Shown: positions 30,956 to 40,034, counted from the stretch's first letter. The stretch: 64,000 bases of DNA from Bacillota bacterium (GCA_023410025.1 JAEYQM010000086.1:1-64000); one strand, 5' to 3'. Numbers and translations are program-made. Notes: generated by a model from the sequence alone, not told the origin.

Positions 30956-31816
30956 ATGTTAGTAAGTATGAAAAATATGCTTGAAAAAGCAAAGGAAGGA
31001 AAATATGCCGTAGGCCAATTCAATATTAACAATCTTGAATGGACTAAGACAATATTAACTGTAGCTGAAGAAGCTAATTCACCAGTAATTCTTGGTGTTA
31101 GTGAAGGTGCTGCACGCTATATGGGTGGATTCAACACAGTTGTTGGTATGGTAAAAGGTTTAATGCAAGACCTTAAGATTACAGTAGATGTTGCAATTCA
31201 TTTAGATCATGGATCAACATTTGAAAACTGTAAAAAGGCAATTGATGCTGGATTTACATCAGTTATGATTGACGGAAGTCATCATCCATTACAAGAAAAC
31301 ATTGCATTAACAAAACAAGTTGTTGATTATGCACATTCTAAAGGTGTAAGCGTAGAAGCTGAACTTGGAACTGTTGGTGGTCAAGAAGATGATGTTATTG
31401 GTGATGGTATCAAATATGCAGATAAAGATGAATGCGTATTATTATGTAAAGAAACAGGAATTGATTTCTTAGCACCAGCTTTAGGAAGCGTTCATGGACC
31501 TTACAAAGGCGAACCAGTATTAGGTTTTAAAGAAATGGAAGAAATCAAAAACGCTACTAACAAACCACTAGTATTACATGGTGGAACAGGTATCGATGAT
31601 GAAAAAATCAAGAGAGCAATTAGCTGTGGAACTGCTAAGATTAATGTTAACACAGAATGCCAAATTTTCTTTACACGTGAATTAAGAAAAGCATTAGATG
31701 CAAACGCAGAAGTTTACGATCCTCGTAAATATTTAGGCCCTGCTGCTAAAGGAATTGCTGAAGCTGTTAAAGCTAAAATCGCAATCTTTGGTTCAGCTGG
31801 TAAAGCAACTAAATAA
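30956..31816 (+). CDS. fba: class II fructose-bisphosphate aldolase
   Basis: 286-aa zinc-dependent aldolase of glycolysis. The signature [11 protein letters not shown] (H82, D84, H85) and the Zn-binding HGPYKGEP and LVLHGGTGI segments are present, as is the conserved NVNTE loop. Length is typical of the FbaA group; a tagatose-bisphosphate aldolase is the main alternative. AGGAGG precedes the ATG. Codon use is noticeably richer in preferred codons than its neighbours, consistent with strong expression. Confidence 0.95.
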   Translation: MLVSMKNMLEKAKEGKYAVGQFNINNLEWTKTILTVAEEANSPVILGVSEGAARYMGGFNTVVGMVKGLMQDLKITVDVAIHLDHGSTFENCKKAIDAGFTSVMIDGSHHPLQENIALTKQVVDYAHSKGVSVEAELGTVGGQEDDVIGDGIKYADKDECVLLCKETGIDFLAPALGSVHGPYKGEPVLGFKEMEEIKNATNKPLVLHGGTGIDDEKIKRAISCGTAKINVNTECQIFFTRELRKALDANAEVYDPRKYLGPAAKGIAEAVKAKIAIFGSAGKATK

Positions 31817-31822
31817 TATAAT

Positions 31823-31850
31823 AAAAAGACTCAGTTTTGAGTCTTTTTAA
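31823..31850 (+). terminator. terminator of fba
   Basis: AAAAAGACTC (31823-31832) pairs with GAGTCTTTTT (31839-31848), 6-nt loop, T run. Confidence 0.9.
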
Positions 31851-31858
31851 TTTTTTTA

Positions 31859-31887
31859 TTGAGAATTTAGTATTCTGGTGTTATAAT
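31859..31887 (+). promoter_or_regulatory. promoter of the zinc-ribbon/membrane gene set
   Basis: TTGAGA (31859-31864), 17-nt spacer, TATAAT (31882-31887), immediately after the fba terminator. Confidence 0.75.
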
Positions 31888-31902
31888 AATAAAGGTGATT
31901 TA

Positions 31903-32634
31903 ATGGAAAGACATGTATGCCCATACTGCAAGAAGAATACATTTAATAATTTATGTGAGTTTTGTAATTTAAAATTTGATGAATTTAATGAAACAAACAA
32001 ATTAATGTATGATTTAAAAATAGCAATTATTAATGATGATAAATTTAATATTAGGAGATGTGCAAATGAACTTCCTAAAACTAATCTAATTAATTACTAT
32101 CTTTCATATTCCAATAATGAAGAGTGTAATTTTAAACACTTTAGTGATTTAGAATTAATTGAAGTTGGATTACATAAAAAAGATGATAACTTTATAAAAA
32201 CACATGTAAAGAACAAGGAACTTTTAAATCATGATGGTAACTTTGATATCAAATTATTAGAAAACGTGGAAATACAAACTGAGAATAGATATATTGATAT
32301 AAGAAGTTTTGGTAAAGCTTTACTTATACTAAGTGGAGTACTGAGTGTTATATTTATCCTTATAACATTTCTAATTACCCAAAACATAAGATTATACTAT
32401 CAAGTGATTTTATTAATATTTCCGGGAATATTATTTACAACGGGATTATTCAAATTCTTTAAAAAGAAAACAATTAAACTAGTCCATGTATTAATAACTA
32501 TTTTATTTATATATCTAATAACCTATTTATTAAATATAAAATATAATACAAACATTATAACTCATACTAAAGAAGTATTTTTTAGTATATATAATTTACT
32601 AAAGTATTATGTAAATAGAGGTATTAATTTATGA
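31903..32634 (+). CDS. zinc-ribbon membrane protein, unrecognised
   Basis: 243-aa protein. It opens with a compact zinc ribbon (CPYC at 6-9 and CEFC at 19-22). A soluble, mainly helical middle of about 120 residues follows, with no recognised domain. Three hydrophobic helices (about 147-170, 176-195 and 202-221) come next, then a short tail. The open frame extends upstream through the fba terminator, but AAAGGTGAT and the ATG at 31903 give the sensible start. Its stop overlaps the next gene as ATGA. The function is unknown. Confidence 0.65.
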   Translation: MERHVCPYCKKNTFNNLCEFCNLKFDEFNETNKLMYDLKIAIINDDKFNIRRCANELPKTNLINYYLSYSNNEECNFKHFSDLELIEVGLHKKDDNFIKTHVKNKELLNHDGNFDIKLLENVEIQTENRYIDIRSFGKALLILSGVLSVIFILITFLITQNIRLYYQVILLIFPGILFTTGLFKFFKKKTIKLVHVLITILFIYLITYLLNIKYNTNIITHTKEVFFSIYNLLKYYVNRGINL

Positions 32635-33212
32635 AAATATATGGAAGACATGAATTAGAAAAATTAATTATTAAAAGAGATTTATTAAGAAAACAATACG
32701 TTGAGCAAGCAGAAGAAATTGGTTTTAAATATAATATAAAAAAATTACAAGCTAAAAGGCAAGCAAAAAAATTTAATATTTTTATAGATCTAAACTTTGT
32801 GGCTATTTTATTATATTGTTTAATTACCTACAAATATTTTAATAATATTTTTATATTAATTTTTTTAGGATTATTAATTGCTTCAATGGGATTTTTAATA
32901 TATATGTATATTATGAAAAATAATATATATCAAAAATTAGAAGAAGAATTTACTAAAGAAAATGAATCTAATAATCAATTTGGTAAACAAATTGTTGATG
33001 CTAATTACCAAGTAGCTAAATGTGCTATTGGTGTAATAATATATTCTGAAAACTTTTTATTGCTTGATAACTTAAGTGAAATAGAAAAAAACAAAAAATT
33101 TCAAGAATTATTCTATACTTATGTTAGAGCAATTGATAAAGTACATGGTAATAAAGCAACAGTAGAAGATTATATAAGTTACTATTATAATTGGGAAAGA
33201 AAGTTTTTATGA
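32631..33212 (+). CDS. two-helix membrane protein, unrecognised
   Basis: 193-aa protein translated from an ATGA overlap with the zinc-ribbon protein, so the two are probably made together. An N-terminal Arg/Lys-rich helix (about 10-47) is followed by two close membrane helices (about 51-68 and 72-93). The rest is a 100-residue cytoplasmic domain that includes YQVAKCAIGVIIYSENFLLL. That arrangement resembles LemA-like or scaffold proteins only superficially. No function can be given. Confidence 0.6.
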   Translation: MKIYGRHELEKLIIKRDLLRKQYVEQAEEIGFKYNIKKLQAKRQAKKFNIFIDLNFVAILLYCLITYKYFNNIFILIFLGLLIASMGFLIYMYIMKNNIYQKLEEEFTKENESNNQFGKQIVDANYQVAKCAIGVIIYSENFLLLDNLSEIEKNKKFQELFYTYVRAIDKVHGNKATVEDYISYYYNWERKFL

Positions 33213-33275
33213 TTATTTTAAGAATAATATAGTATAAATAGTATACCAAATTAATATTTTATAGTGGTGAACTAA

Positions 33276-33566
33276 ATGGCAATTATTATGTTTATATCTT
33301 TGCTATGCTGTTTCCTGCTATTTTGGTTATTTGGAGATTTTCTATTATTTATCGTTTTTATATGTGTAATAAGTACAGTATTATTTTTAAAATTCAGGAG
33401 ACGTCATTGCTTTATTTTTTTAGAGATTTTCTTAATCTCTTGTTACATACTTGCAGTCTTAACATGTTTAATTTTTCCAGTATTTAGGACTCTTAAAATA
33501 TTAATAATAATCTTAGGAGTATGGTTTGAATTGATTATATTTAAGTTGGGTAGATTTATAAGATAA
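33276..33566 (+). CDS. small hydrophobic membrane protein, unrecognised
   Basis: 96-aa very hydrophobic protein with three to four membrane segments separated by an Arg-rich RRRH loop near residue 41 and ending in a basic GRFIR tail. GGTGA precedes the ATG. A weaker frame (33305-33487) overlaps but has no ribosome site. It may be a late member of the preceding set, although a 63-nt gap with an AT-rich stretch lies between. Confidence 0.5.
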   Translation: MAIIMFISLLCCFLLFWLFGDFLLFIVFICVISTVLFLKFRRRHCFIFLEIFLISCYILAVLTCLIFPVFRTLKILIIILGVWFELIIFKLGRFIR

Positions 33567-33793
33567 TACATATTATTTTATTACTCTTATACAAAACCCA
33601 AAATAAGGGGTAAAAAATCGCGTATAATTTACTTTTGATATCTGTTCAACTATATTTATTAATTATAGTAATAAAATATTACAGACGATATATTTGATAA
33701 ATATAAATATTTATTAAATCTTGAAAAAATCGCTATATAAATGATATAATAGTGTATGTTATAAACTAATTACAACCATGAAGGGTAATTAAT
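33567..33793 (+). other. 227-nt gap before GNAT gene
   Basis: AT-rich, with no convincing reading frame. The one recognisable element is a promoter at its right end: TTGAAA (33721-33726), 18-nt spacer, TATAAT (33745-33750) with an extended TGA. No strong hairpin was seen. Confidence 0.55.
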
Positions 33794-34354
33794 ATGTTTG
33801 ATAAAAATATAAATGATAGTTACATTTATTTTAAACCCATTATTACAGAAAGACTAATAATTAGAGAATTAAAGCTTGAAGATTGTTATGACTATTTTGA
33901 GTTTTCTAAAAACGGAAAAGTATTTACATATATGAATTCAAGTGCTTTAGTTGATATAAACGAAGCAAGACAAAAAATTTTAAATGCAATTAAAGAATAT
34001 GAACTAGGATTAATATTTAGATTAGGAATTGCTTTAAAAGAATCAAATAAAATAATTGGTTTTATCGGTTTAAGTAAATATGATTTGTCTATATATAGTT
34101 GTCAGATTATATATGCAGTTGGTGAAGATTATTGGAATAAAGGATATGTATCCGAATCAGTAAGCCACTTTGTAAATTATTTAAAGAGCATTGGGAAAAC
34201 TTTAATAATAGCTGGACATGTTGAAGATAATATTAACTCAGGAAAAGTATTATTGAAAAATGGATTTAAACGAGATCCTAGACGTGACACTCAAATGATA
34301 ATTCATGGACAATTAAAAAATATTATAAATTATTCAATAGATGAAAGGAATTAG
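33794..34354 (+). CDS. GNAT family acetyltransferase (RimJ/RimL-like)
   Basis: 186-aa N-acetyltransferase. ITERLIIRELKLEDCYDYF is the typical Acetyltransf_3 start. The acetyl-CoA-binding core lies around EDYWNKGYVSESVSHFVNYL, and VEDNINSGKVLLKNGFKRD completes it. Members modify ribosomal proteins, tRNA-linked aminoacyl groups or small amines, so the substrate is unknown. AAGGGTAA precedes the ATG. The next gene begins 4 nt after the stop. Confidence 0.88.
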   Translation: MFDKNINDSYIYFKPIITERLIIRELKLEDCYDYFEFSKNGKVFTYMNSSALVDINEARQKILNAIKEYELGLIFRLGIALKESNKIIGFIGLSKYDLSIYSCQIIYAVGEDYWNKGYVSESVSHFVNYLKSIGKTLIIAGHVEDNINSGKVLLKNGFKRDPRRDTQMIIHGQLKNIINYSIDERN

Positions 34355-34357
34355 ATT

Positions 34358-34846
34358 ATGAAAAAATTTATAACATTATTTGTATTTGTATTTATCCTAA
34401 TTGGATTAACAGGCTGTAAAGGCAACGGACCAAAGGAAATTACTAAGGATGAAATCTTCAACCAAGAAGGTAAATATTTAGTATATTTCTCTAAAGACAA
34501 TTGTGAAGATTGCAAAAACACAAATTCAATTATTAAAGAATACTTAAAAGAAGTTAACAGTGGCGAATACGAAAAAGCTAAAACAATTTACAAAGTAAAT
34601 TTAAGTAAAGAAGAAAATGCTTCAATTTTTCGTACATATGATAAAGTAGCTGTAGGTTTAGGTGATGGTCAAGGCGATGGAACATTCTTTGTTGATGGAG
34701 TAACATCTGCAGATAAATTATATATTGGCGCAACAGCTTCATTAATTTTAATAGCTACAGATTCAAGTGGTAAAAAGTTTGCAACATTTGTAGCTTCAGG
34801 TTATGAAGATATTACAACATACCTTCAAAATCAATTAACAAAATAG
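34358..34846 (+). CDS. thioredoxin-fold lipoprotein
   Basis: 162-aa predicted lipoprotein. A signal peptide with lipobox LTGC (Cys20 becomes the lipid anchor) precedes a thioredoxin-like domain: VYFSKDNCEDCKNTNSIIKE has a CxxC at C-E-D-C. The domain's second half is short and Gly-rich. It may handle thiols or disulfides at the outer face of the membrane. It lies 3 nt after the GNAT gene, so the two are probably cotranscribed, though no functional link is evident. The stop is inside the terminator. Confidence 0.75.
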   Translation: MKKFITLFVFVFILIGLTGCKGNGPKEITKDEIFNQEGKYLVYFSKDNCEDCKNTNSIIKEYLKEVNSGEYEKAKTIYKVNLSKEENASIFRTYDKVAVGLGDGQGDGTFFVDGVTSADKLYIGATASLILIATDSSGKKFATFVASGYEDITTYLQNQLTK

Positions 34847-34871
34847 TCTTACATATGTAAGACTTTTTTAA
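34845..34871 (+). terminator. terminator after the thioredoxin-fold lipoprotein
   Basis: Perfect 20-bp palindrome (AGTCTTACAT / ATGTAAGACT, 34845-34864) followed by a T run. It includes the last bases of the TAG stop. Confidence 0.8.
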
Positions 34872-34881
34872 AGGAGTAATT

Positions 34882-35583
34882 ATGATTATACTATTTGCAC
34901 CAGCAAAAACATTTAAGGAAGGAAATATTAGTAGTAATACAAATTTAAGATTTAATGAAACAAATAAGTTAATAGATATTGTTAAAACATGGGATAAAGA
35001 TACATATATTAATAACTTTATGATATCAGATTCTGTATATAATGAAGTTAAGTCATATTACGATAATTTTTATGTTAACCCAAGTTATGAAGCATTTACT
35101 ATGTTTATTGGTCAATCTTATATTGGGCTTGATTATGAATCATTAGATGTTGAATCAAAAAAATATATACAAGATAAGGTATATGTAATAGATGCTCTAT
35201 ATGGAATTATTAAACCAAATGACGCTATTAAAATGTATCGATTAGACTTCACAGTTAAAAATTTAAATTTAAAAAAGATATGGAAGGAACAAATTAATGA
35301 TTATTTTGATAATATTCAAGATAAAGAAATATTATCATTATCATCTACTGAATTTTCCTCAATTTTAAGTAAAGATAAAACTGTATATAATATTTCATTT
35401 GTAAATATTGTTAATGGAAAGAAAAAAAAGATATCTGTTTTTAATAAACAGATGCGTGGAAAACTCCTAAGATATCTATCACAAAATAAAATAAACTGTG
35501 TTGATGAATTGCCTCTTATATTTGAAGGATATAAACTTTATAAAGAAGGTTATGAATTAATATATGAAGAAATATGTGAATAA
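34882..35583 (+). CDS. yaaA: YaaA family (DUF328/UPF0246) peroxide-stress protein
   Basis: 233-aa protein of the E. coli YaaA family, which limits free iron and oxidative DNA damage and has a DNA-binding fold. Family marks are MIILFAPAKTF, FIGQSYIGLDYESLD, VIDALYGIIKPNDAIKMYRLDF and KQMRGKLLRYL with EGYKLY. It is not related to the S4 protein of the same name at the start of the window. AAAGGAG precedes the ATG. Confidence 0.9.
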   Translation: MIILFAPAKTFKEGNISSNTNLRFNETNKLIDIVKTWDKDTYINNFMISDSVYNEVKSYYDNFYVNPSYEAFTMFIGQSYIGLDYESLDVESKKYIQDKVYVIDALYGIIKPNDAIKMYRLDFTVKNLNLKKIWKEQINDYFDNIQDKEILSLSSTEFSSILSKDKTVYNISFVNIVNGKKKKISVFNKQMRGKLLRYLSQNKINCVDELPLIFEGYKLYKEGYELIYEEICE

Positions 35584-35621
35584 AAAAAACTAAATTCCTA
35601 TATTGGAAATTTAGTTTTTTT
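35583..35621. terminator. bidirectional terminator between yaaA and nfnB
   Basis: ACTAAATTCC (35589-35598) pairs with GGAAATTTAGT (35604-35614) with one bulge and is flanked by A and T tracts, serving two convergent genes. Confidence 0.8.
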
Positions 35622-35643
35622 ATTTGTAATTTTGCTATATAAG

Positions 35644-37011
35644 TTAGTTTTTAAGAGATTTTATATAGTTATCAATACTAATACTTGCTTTTTTACCTGC
35701 ACCCATTGCGCCAATTACTGTAGCTGCACCAGTTACGATATCGCCACCAGCAAAAACAAACGGGATTGATGTTTGCATATTTTCATTAACAATAATTGTT
35801 TGATTTTTATTTGTATTTAAATTAGGAAGGGAATTACTTATAATTGGATTAGGAGTATTACCTAAAGCCATGATTACTGTATCACAATCGATAAAAAAAT
35901 TACTTCCTTCAATTGGTATTGGTTGCTTTCTTCCTGATTCATCAATATTATCAAGTTGCATTTTTACACATTCTATTTTTAAAACTTTATGATCTAAATC
36001 CCCATGAATTTTAATAGGATTTGTTTCAAATATAAATTCAACGCCTTCTTCCATAGCATGACGTATTTCTTCTTTTCTTGCTGGCATATCTTCTAAAGTA
36101 CGTCTATATACAACATATACTTTATTGACATTTGTTCTAATTGCACATCTTGCAGCATCCATAGCCACATTTCCACCCCCAACAACGACAACATTCTTTG
36201 ATGGGAATAATGGTGTATGAGAACTTTCAAGATATGCTTTCATAAGATTGATTCTTGTTAAGTATTCATTTGCTGAAAAAACACCAACTAAGTTTTCACC
36301 AGGAATGTCCATAAACTTAGGTAGGCCTGCTCCAGCAGCTATGTAAAAAGCTTGATAACCTTCTTTTTGTAATTGCTCAATTGTTATGGTTTTACCTATA
36401 ATTGTATTAGTTATAATCTTTACTTTTATATCAGTTAATTTTTTGATTTCATCATTTAACTTGTTCTTTGGTAATCTAAATTCAGGAATACCATAGGCTA
36501 ATACACCTCCAGGTGTATGTAGTCCTTCAAAAATGGTTACATCATATCCCATTCGTCTTAGCTCATAAGCACAAGTTAATCCAGAAGGGCCAGATCCTAT
36601 AATTCCTACCTTTATATTGTTTTCAATAATTTCGGGAAAAATAGGAGTAGGGGCATTATCACCAATATATCTTTCAAGTTTACCAATGGCAACAGGTACA
36701 CCTTTTTTAGCACGAATACAAAGTGACTCACATTGTAATTCTTGCGGACATACACGGCCACAAATAGAAGGGAATAAACTATTTTCATTAATAATTTGTA
36801 ATCCTTTATCTAAATCATCATTTAGTATTTCTTTGATAAAGGCGGGTATATTTAAATTTACAGGGCATCCTTCAACGCAGAATGGCTTTTTACATTGTAA
36901 GCATCTTCTAGCTTCTTCCATAGCCATTTCACGATTATAGCCCTTTGAAACCTCATCGAATTTATGCAGTCTTTCTTGTAAATCCAGAGATGTAAGTTCT
37001 ATTCGATTCAT
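35644..37011 (-). CDS. nfnB: NfnB-type large subunit, NADPH/ferredoxin oxidoreductase (GltD-like)
   Basis: 455-aa flavoprotein. The N-terminus carries two [4Fe-4S] motif sets: C37, C40, C45, C49 and C83, C87, C93, C97. Two dinucleotide-binding folds follow: GIIGSGPSGLTCAYELRRMG for FAD and VVVVGGGNVAMDAARCA for NADPH. Alone this resembles glutamate synthase small subunit. The adjacent FAD/[2Fe-2S] partner makes the electron-bifurcating Nfn complex (NADH-dependent ferredoxin:NADP reductase) the better call. Its ATG lies 3 nt after the nfnA stop. Confidence 0.85.
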   Translation of the reverse strand: MNRIELTSLDLQERLHKFDEVSKGYNREMAMEEARRCLQCKKPFCVEGCPVNLNIPAFIKEILNDDLDKGLQIINENSLFPSICGRVCPQELQCESLCIRAKKGVPVAIGKLERYIGDNAPTPIFPEIIENNIKVGIIGSGPSGLTCAYELRRMGYDVTIFEGLHTPGGVLAYGIPEFRLPKNKLNDEIKKLTDIKVKIITNTIIGKTITIEQLQKEGYQAFYIAAGAGLPKFMDIPGENLVGVFSANEYLTRINLMKAYLESSHTPLFPSKNVVVVGGGNVAMDAARCAIRTNVNKVYVVYRRTLEDMPARKEEIRHAMEEGVEFIFETNPIKIHGDLDHKVLKIECVKMQLDNIDESGRKQPIPIEGSNFFIDCDTVIMALGNTPNPIISNSLPNLNTNKNQTIIVNENMQTSIPFVFAGGDIVTGAATVIGAMGAGKKASISIDNYIKSLKN

Positions 37012-37014
37012 TAA

Positions 37015-37839
37015 TTAACTCCTTAATAAATTACATACATGTTCATAGTTGTTTTTCTCAATATCCACATATGTCTTGTTTCTATAAATTGCAACATCAA
37101 AATCAACTTTGTGACCATCAAAATCAGGGCCATCAACACATGCAAATTTTGATTTTCCATCAACACTAATTCTACAGCCACCACACATACCTGTTCCGTC
37201 AATCATAATTGGATTCATACTTACGATTGTTGGGACATTATATTTCTTAGTTATTAATGAGACATATTTCATCATAGGAAGAGGACCAATTGCGAATACT
37301 TTATCATATTTATTTAATTTTAATAGTTCTTCAAGTTTTTCAGTAACTAATCCTTTGTTCTTATAAGAACCATCATCGGTCATTAAATATAAATGATCAG
37401 AATAAGTATTAAAATCATCTTCTAAAATAACATAATCTATATTTCTAAAACCCATAATAGAAGTAACATTTATATTGTTTTCTTTCATAGATTTTACAAC
37501 AGGAAAAGCAACTCCACATCCAACTCCACCTGCGATGACAATAGCATTTTTAATGTTTGAAATATCAGTAGGTTTACCAAGTGGGCCTACTATATCTAAA
37601 ATATAGTCGCCAGTTTGCAATTTGTCAAGAAATGTCGTACCTTCACCAACAATTTGGTAAAGAATAAAAATGGAATTTTGTGTATTATTAAAAATTGTAA
37701 ATGGTAATCTTTCATGAAATTCATCAACCCTAAGTATAATAAACTGCCCAGGTAAACAATTTGTTGCAATGTTTTGTGCTTCAATTTCAATAATTTTAAT
37801 TTTCTCATTTAAGGAAACCTTGTTTAGGATTTTAAACAT
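37015..37839 (-). CDS. nfnA: NfnA-type small subunit, FAD/[2Fe-2S] reductase
   Basis: 274-aa ferredoxin-reductase-like subunit with FAD binding (HERLPFTIFN), NAD binding (IAGGVGCGVAFPVVKSM) and the [2Fe-2S] cysteines C219, C222 and C234 in MCGGCRISVDGKSKFACVDG. Dihydroorotate dehydrogenase PyrK and sulfide dehydrogenase subunits are close relatives, but the partner gene favours Nfn. A GTG three codons upstream is inside the ribosome site AGGTGAGGTG, so the ATG at 37839 was chosen. Confidence 0.83.
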   Translation of the reverse strand: MFKILNKVSLNEKIKIIEIEAQNIATNCLPGQFIILRVDEFHERLPFTIFNNTQNSIFILYQIVGEGTTFLDKLQTGDYILDIVGPLGKPTDISNIKNAIVIAGGVGCGVAFPVVKSMKENNINVTSIMGFRNIDYVILEDDFNTYSDHLYLMTDDGSYKNKGLVTEKLEELLKLNKYDKVFAIGPLPMMKYVSLITKKYNVPTIVSMNPIMIDGTGMCGGCRISVDGKSKFACVDGPDFDGHKVDFDVAIYRNKTYVDIEKNNYEHVCNLLRS

Positions 37840-37860
37840 AAAAATCACCTCACCTTTAAA

Positions 37861-37888
37861 ATTATAGCATATATTAGATTACAATAAA
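37861..37888 (-). promoter_or_regulatory. promoter of nfnAB
   Basis: On the minus strand TATAAT (37861-37866), extended by TGC, with TTTATT 16 nt upstream (37883-37888). Confidence 0.55.
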
Positions 37889-37965
37889 AGTAAATATTTA
37901 TAATTTATAAATCTATTGAATATTAATTAAGTTTATTGTAAAATACAATAGAAAGGAAAATAAAT

Positions 37966-38466
37966 ATGGAAAAAAGAATATTATTAGGTGGCGGATGCTT
38001 TTGGGGTGTTGAGGAATATTTCAAAAGATTAAATGGTGTTATTAATACATCTGTAGGGTATGCCAATGGAAATTTTAAAAACCCTACATATGAAGATTTA
38101 AAAAAGCATATAGCAACGCATGCTGAAGCATGTGAAATTATATATGATGATGAAGTAATAAGTCTTGAAAAATTACTTGAACATATGTTTAGATTTATTG
38201 ATCCCTTTGCAGTAAATAAACAAGGTGGAGATGTTGGTATTCAATATCGTACGGGAGTATATTATAAAACATTAGAAGATAAAGAAGTCATTTTATCATT
38301 TATGCATAAAAAAGAAAAATATTATAATAGAAAATTAGCAGTAGAAGTTGAAGAAGAAAGGGAATATTATTTGGCAGAAGAATATCATCAAGATTATTTA
38401 ACAAAAAATCCATATGGATATTGTCATGTAAATATGAATTTAATAAAAGAAGATGAAAAAAAATAA
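37966..38466 (+). CDS. msrA: peptide methionine-(S)-S-oxide reductase MsrA
   Basis: 166-aa repair enzyme that reduces oxidised methionine. The catalytic motif GGGCFWGVEEYF gives nucleophile C11, followed by SVGYANGNFKNPTYEDL, HAEACEI and QYRTGVYY. No MsrB domain is fused and no resolving cysteines are found near the C-terminus, which reads KNPYGYCHVNM with one Cys. AAAGGAA precedes the ATG. Confidence 0.95.
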   Translation: MEKRILLGGGCFWGVEEYFKRLNGVINTSVGYANGNFKNPTYEDLKKHIATHAEACEIIYDDEVISLEKLLEHMFRFIDPFAVNKQGGDVGIQYRTGVYYKTLEDKEVILSFMHKKEKYYNRKLAVEVEEEREYYLAEEYHQDYLTKNPYGYCHVNMNLIKEDEKK

Positions 38467-38490
38467 CAGATTGAATCTGTTATTTTTTTA
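38455..38490. terminator. bidirectional terminator between msrA and LRR lipoprotein
   Basis: AATAACAGAT (38462-38471) pairs with ATCTGTTATT (38475-38484) through a TGA loop. Both flanks are A or T runs, and the LRR stop codon is at its edge. Confidence 0.85.
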
Positions 38491-39546
38491 ATTATTACTT
38501 GTAACAATTTTATTAAAATTATTAATATAAATTAATGTAATATTTGATATCATATTTTGTACTTTAGATACATTATCAACATCAGTTGAAAGTGTTGTAA
38601 ATTTCTGGCACCATGATATAAAATGATCACCAATTGAATTAACACTTAATGGAATATTAAGACTGATTAAATCTGTCGCAGCAAAAAATGCATATGAACT
38701 AATTATTTCAACATCATTTGTTAACGTAATATCATATAATCTATTACAATTTAAGAATGCTGACTCACCAATATTTTTTGCAGCAATATTAACTTTTGTT
38801 AAAGAAGAACAATCGCTAAAAGCTTCTTGCCCAATAGTTAATACTGAACTGGGAATACTAATTTGTGATAGAAAACGACACTCACTAAAAGCATTATTAC
38901 CAATAATTGTAATTGAACTAGGAATCTTAACTGATTCAATATCTTTTTTATAAAAAGCTTTTTGATTAATTTCAGTAACTGGTAAGCCATTAAAATTAGT
39001 TGGAATAACAACATTCTCACTTGTTCCATTATAACCTGTAACTATATAATACTCATTATCAACAAGTTTAAATTCTAATCCTTGTGTTGATTCTTCATAT
39101 ATCGCTTTTACAACAATATCTTTTGATATTTTTGTAAATTCTATATCCCAACCAACAAAACTATATCCTACTTTTATTGGATTTTCTGGTTTGGTTGCAT
39201 CTTCTAAATATTCAATGAATTGTTCTTCAATTAATTTATCATCAAAATCAACAAATTTAACACTATATTTAGCTTTAGACCAATATGCATATAATGTTAT
39301 ATCTTGTGTAAACTTTACTTTTCCACTATAAACAGTAGAATTAGAATCCTTCCAATGAAGAAATACATAACCTACTCTATTAAGTATAGGTAACTCAAAT
39401 TCCTTATCAGCTTCAATTTTAAGATTTTCTATATGTTCACCGCTATTTGTAACATAACTAATAGTAATCATTTTTGGTGAAGCATTAGTACATCCAACTA
39501 TAATAAATCCAATAATCAAAAGTATTAAAATTTTTAAATTACGCAT
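38488..39546 (-). CDS. surface lipoprotein with InlB-type repeats and leucine-rich repeats
   Basis: 352-aa exported lipoprotein with lipobox VGC (C19). Residues 28-150 hold two or more InlB_B/Flg_new repeats (YVFLHWKDSN.., then YSFVGWDIEFTK). Residues 185-330 hold BspA-type LRR_5 units (for example IEIISSYAFFAATDLISLNI and FSECRFLSQISIPSSVLTIG). Such proteins act in surface attachment or matrix contact. It has its own promoter and lies downstream of fabZ, in the same direction. Confidence 0.85.
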   Translation of the reverse strand: MRNLKILILLIIGFIIVGCTNASPKMITISYVTNSGEHIENLKIEADKEFELPILNRVGYVFLHWKDSNSTVYSGKVKFTQDITLYAYWSKAKYSVKFVDFDDKLIEEQFIEYLEDATKPENPIKVGYSFVGWDIEFTKISKDIVVKAIYEESTQGLEFKLVDNEYYIVTGYNGTSENVVIPTNFNGLPVTEINQKAFYKKDIESVKIPSSITIIGNNAFSECRFLSQISIPSSVLTIGQEAFSDCSSLTKVNIAAKNIGESAFLNCNRLYDITLTNDVEIISSYAFFAATDLISLNIPLSVNSIGDHFISWCQKFTTLSTDVDNVSKVQNMISNITLIYINNFNKIVTSNN

Positions 39547-39568
39547 GTTTTAACCTCGCACATAGACA

Positions 39569-39596
39569 ATTATATCATAAAGTTAATAGATTACAA
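39569..39596 (-). promoter_or_regulatory. promoter of the LRR lipoprotein
   Basis: On the minus strand TTGTAA (39591-39596), 16-nt spacer, TATAAT (39569-39574), extended TGA. Confidence 0.65.
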
Positions 39597-39604
39597 TAAT
39601 AATT

Positions 39605-40033
39605 TTAATTACCAATTGCAAACATAATTTGGCATTCACATACAATTGTTTCATCGACTTTTGCAATGCAATCACATATACCAATTTTCCCCTTTATGTT
39701 TAATAGATTTGTATAAAGATAAAGGGTATCTCCAGGAATCACTTTTTTTCTGAATTTTGCCTTTTTAATACCTGCAAAGTACACCATTTTACCTTTGTTA
39801 TTTTCACAAGATAAAATTGATACGGCACCAACTTGTGCTAAAGATTCAATAATTAAAACTCCAGGCATTATATGTTCAGAAGGAAAATGCCCCATAAAGA
39901 AATAATCATTGACAGAAACATTTTTTAAACCAACAGCACTCCTGCCAGGAGATAAATTAATTATTTTATCAACAAGTAAGAATGGATAGCGATGGGGTAT
40001 AATTTCCTGAATTTGATTACTGTTTAATATCAT
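39605..40033 (-). CDS. fabZ: 3-hydroxyacyl-ACP dehydratase FabZ
   Basis: 142-aa hot-dog-fold dehydratase. HRYPFLLVDKI and the active-site helix GHFPSEHIMPGVLIIESLAQ (H49, E63) are canonical. A GTG three codons upstream is inside the AAGGTG ribosome site, so the ATG at 40033 was taken; this leaves one base between the fabF stop and fabZ. It is the last gene of the lipid operon. With no fabA or fabM here, double-bond formation would need another gene. Confidence 0.95.
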   Translation of the reverse strand: MILNSNQIQEIIPHRYPFLLVDKIINLSPGRSAVGLKNVSVNDYFFMGHFPSEHIMPGVLIIESLAQVGAVSILSCENNKGKMVYFAGIKKAKFRKKVIPGDTLYLYTNLLNIKGKIGICDCIAKVDETIVCECQIMFAIGN

Positions 40034-40034
40034 T

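Noticed and set aside
31837..31902. Longer start for the zinc-ribbon protein
   Set aside because: It would begin inside the fba terminator and cover the promoter of the gene.
33305..33487. Alternative frame inside the small membrane protein gene
   Set aside because: No ribosome site and fully overlapped by a longer frame with GGTGA before its ATG.
36617..36940. 107-aa plus-strand frame inside nfnB
   Set aside because: It is opposite to the conserved cysteine motifs of nfnB and has no family resemblance or ribosome site.
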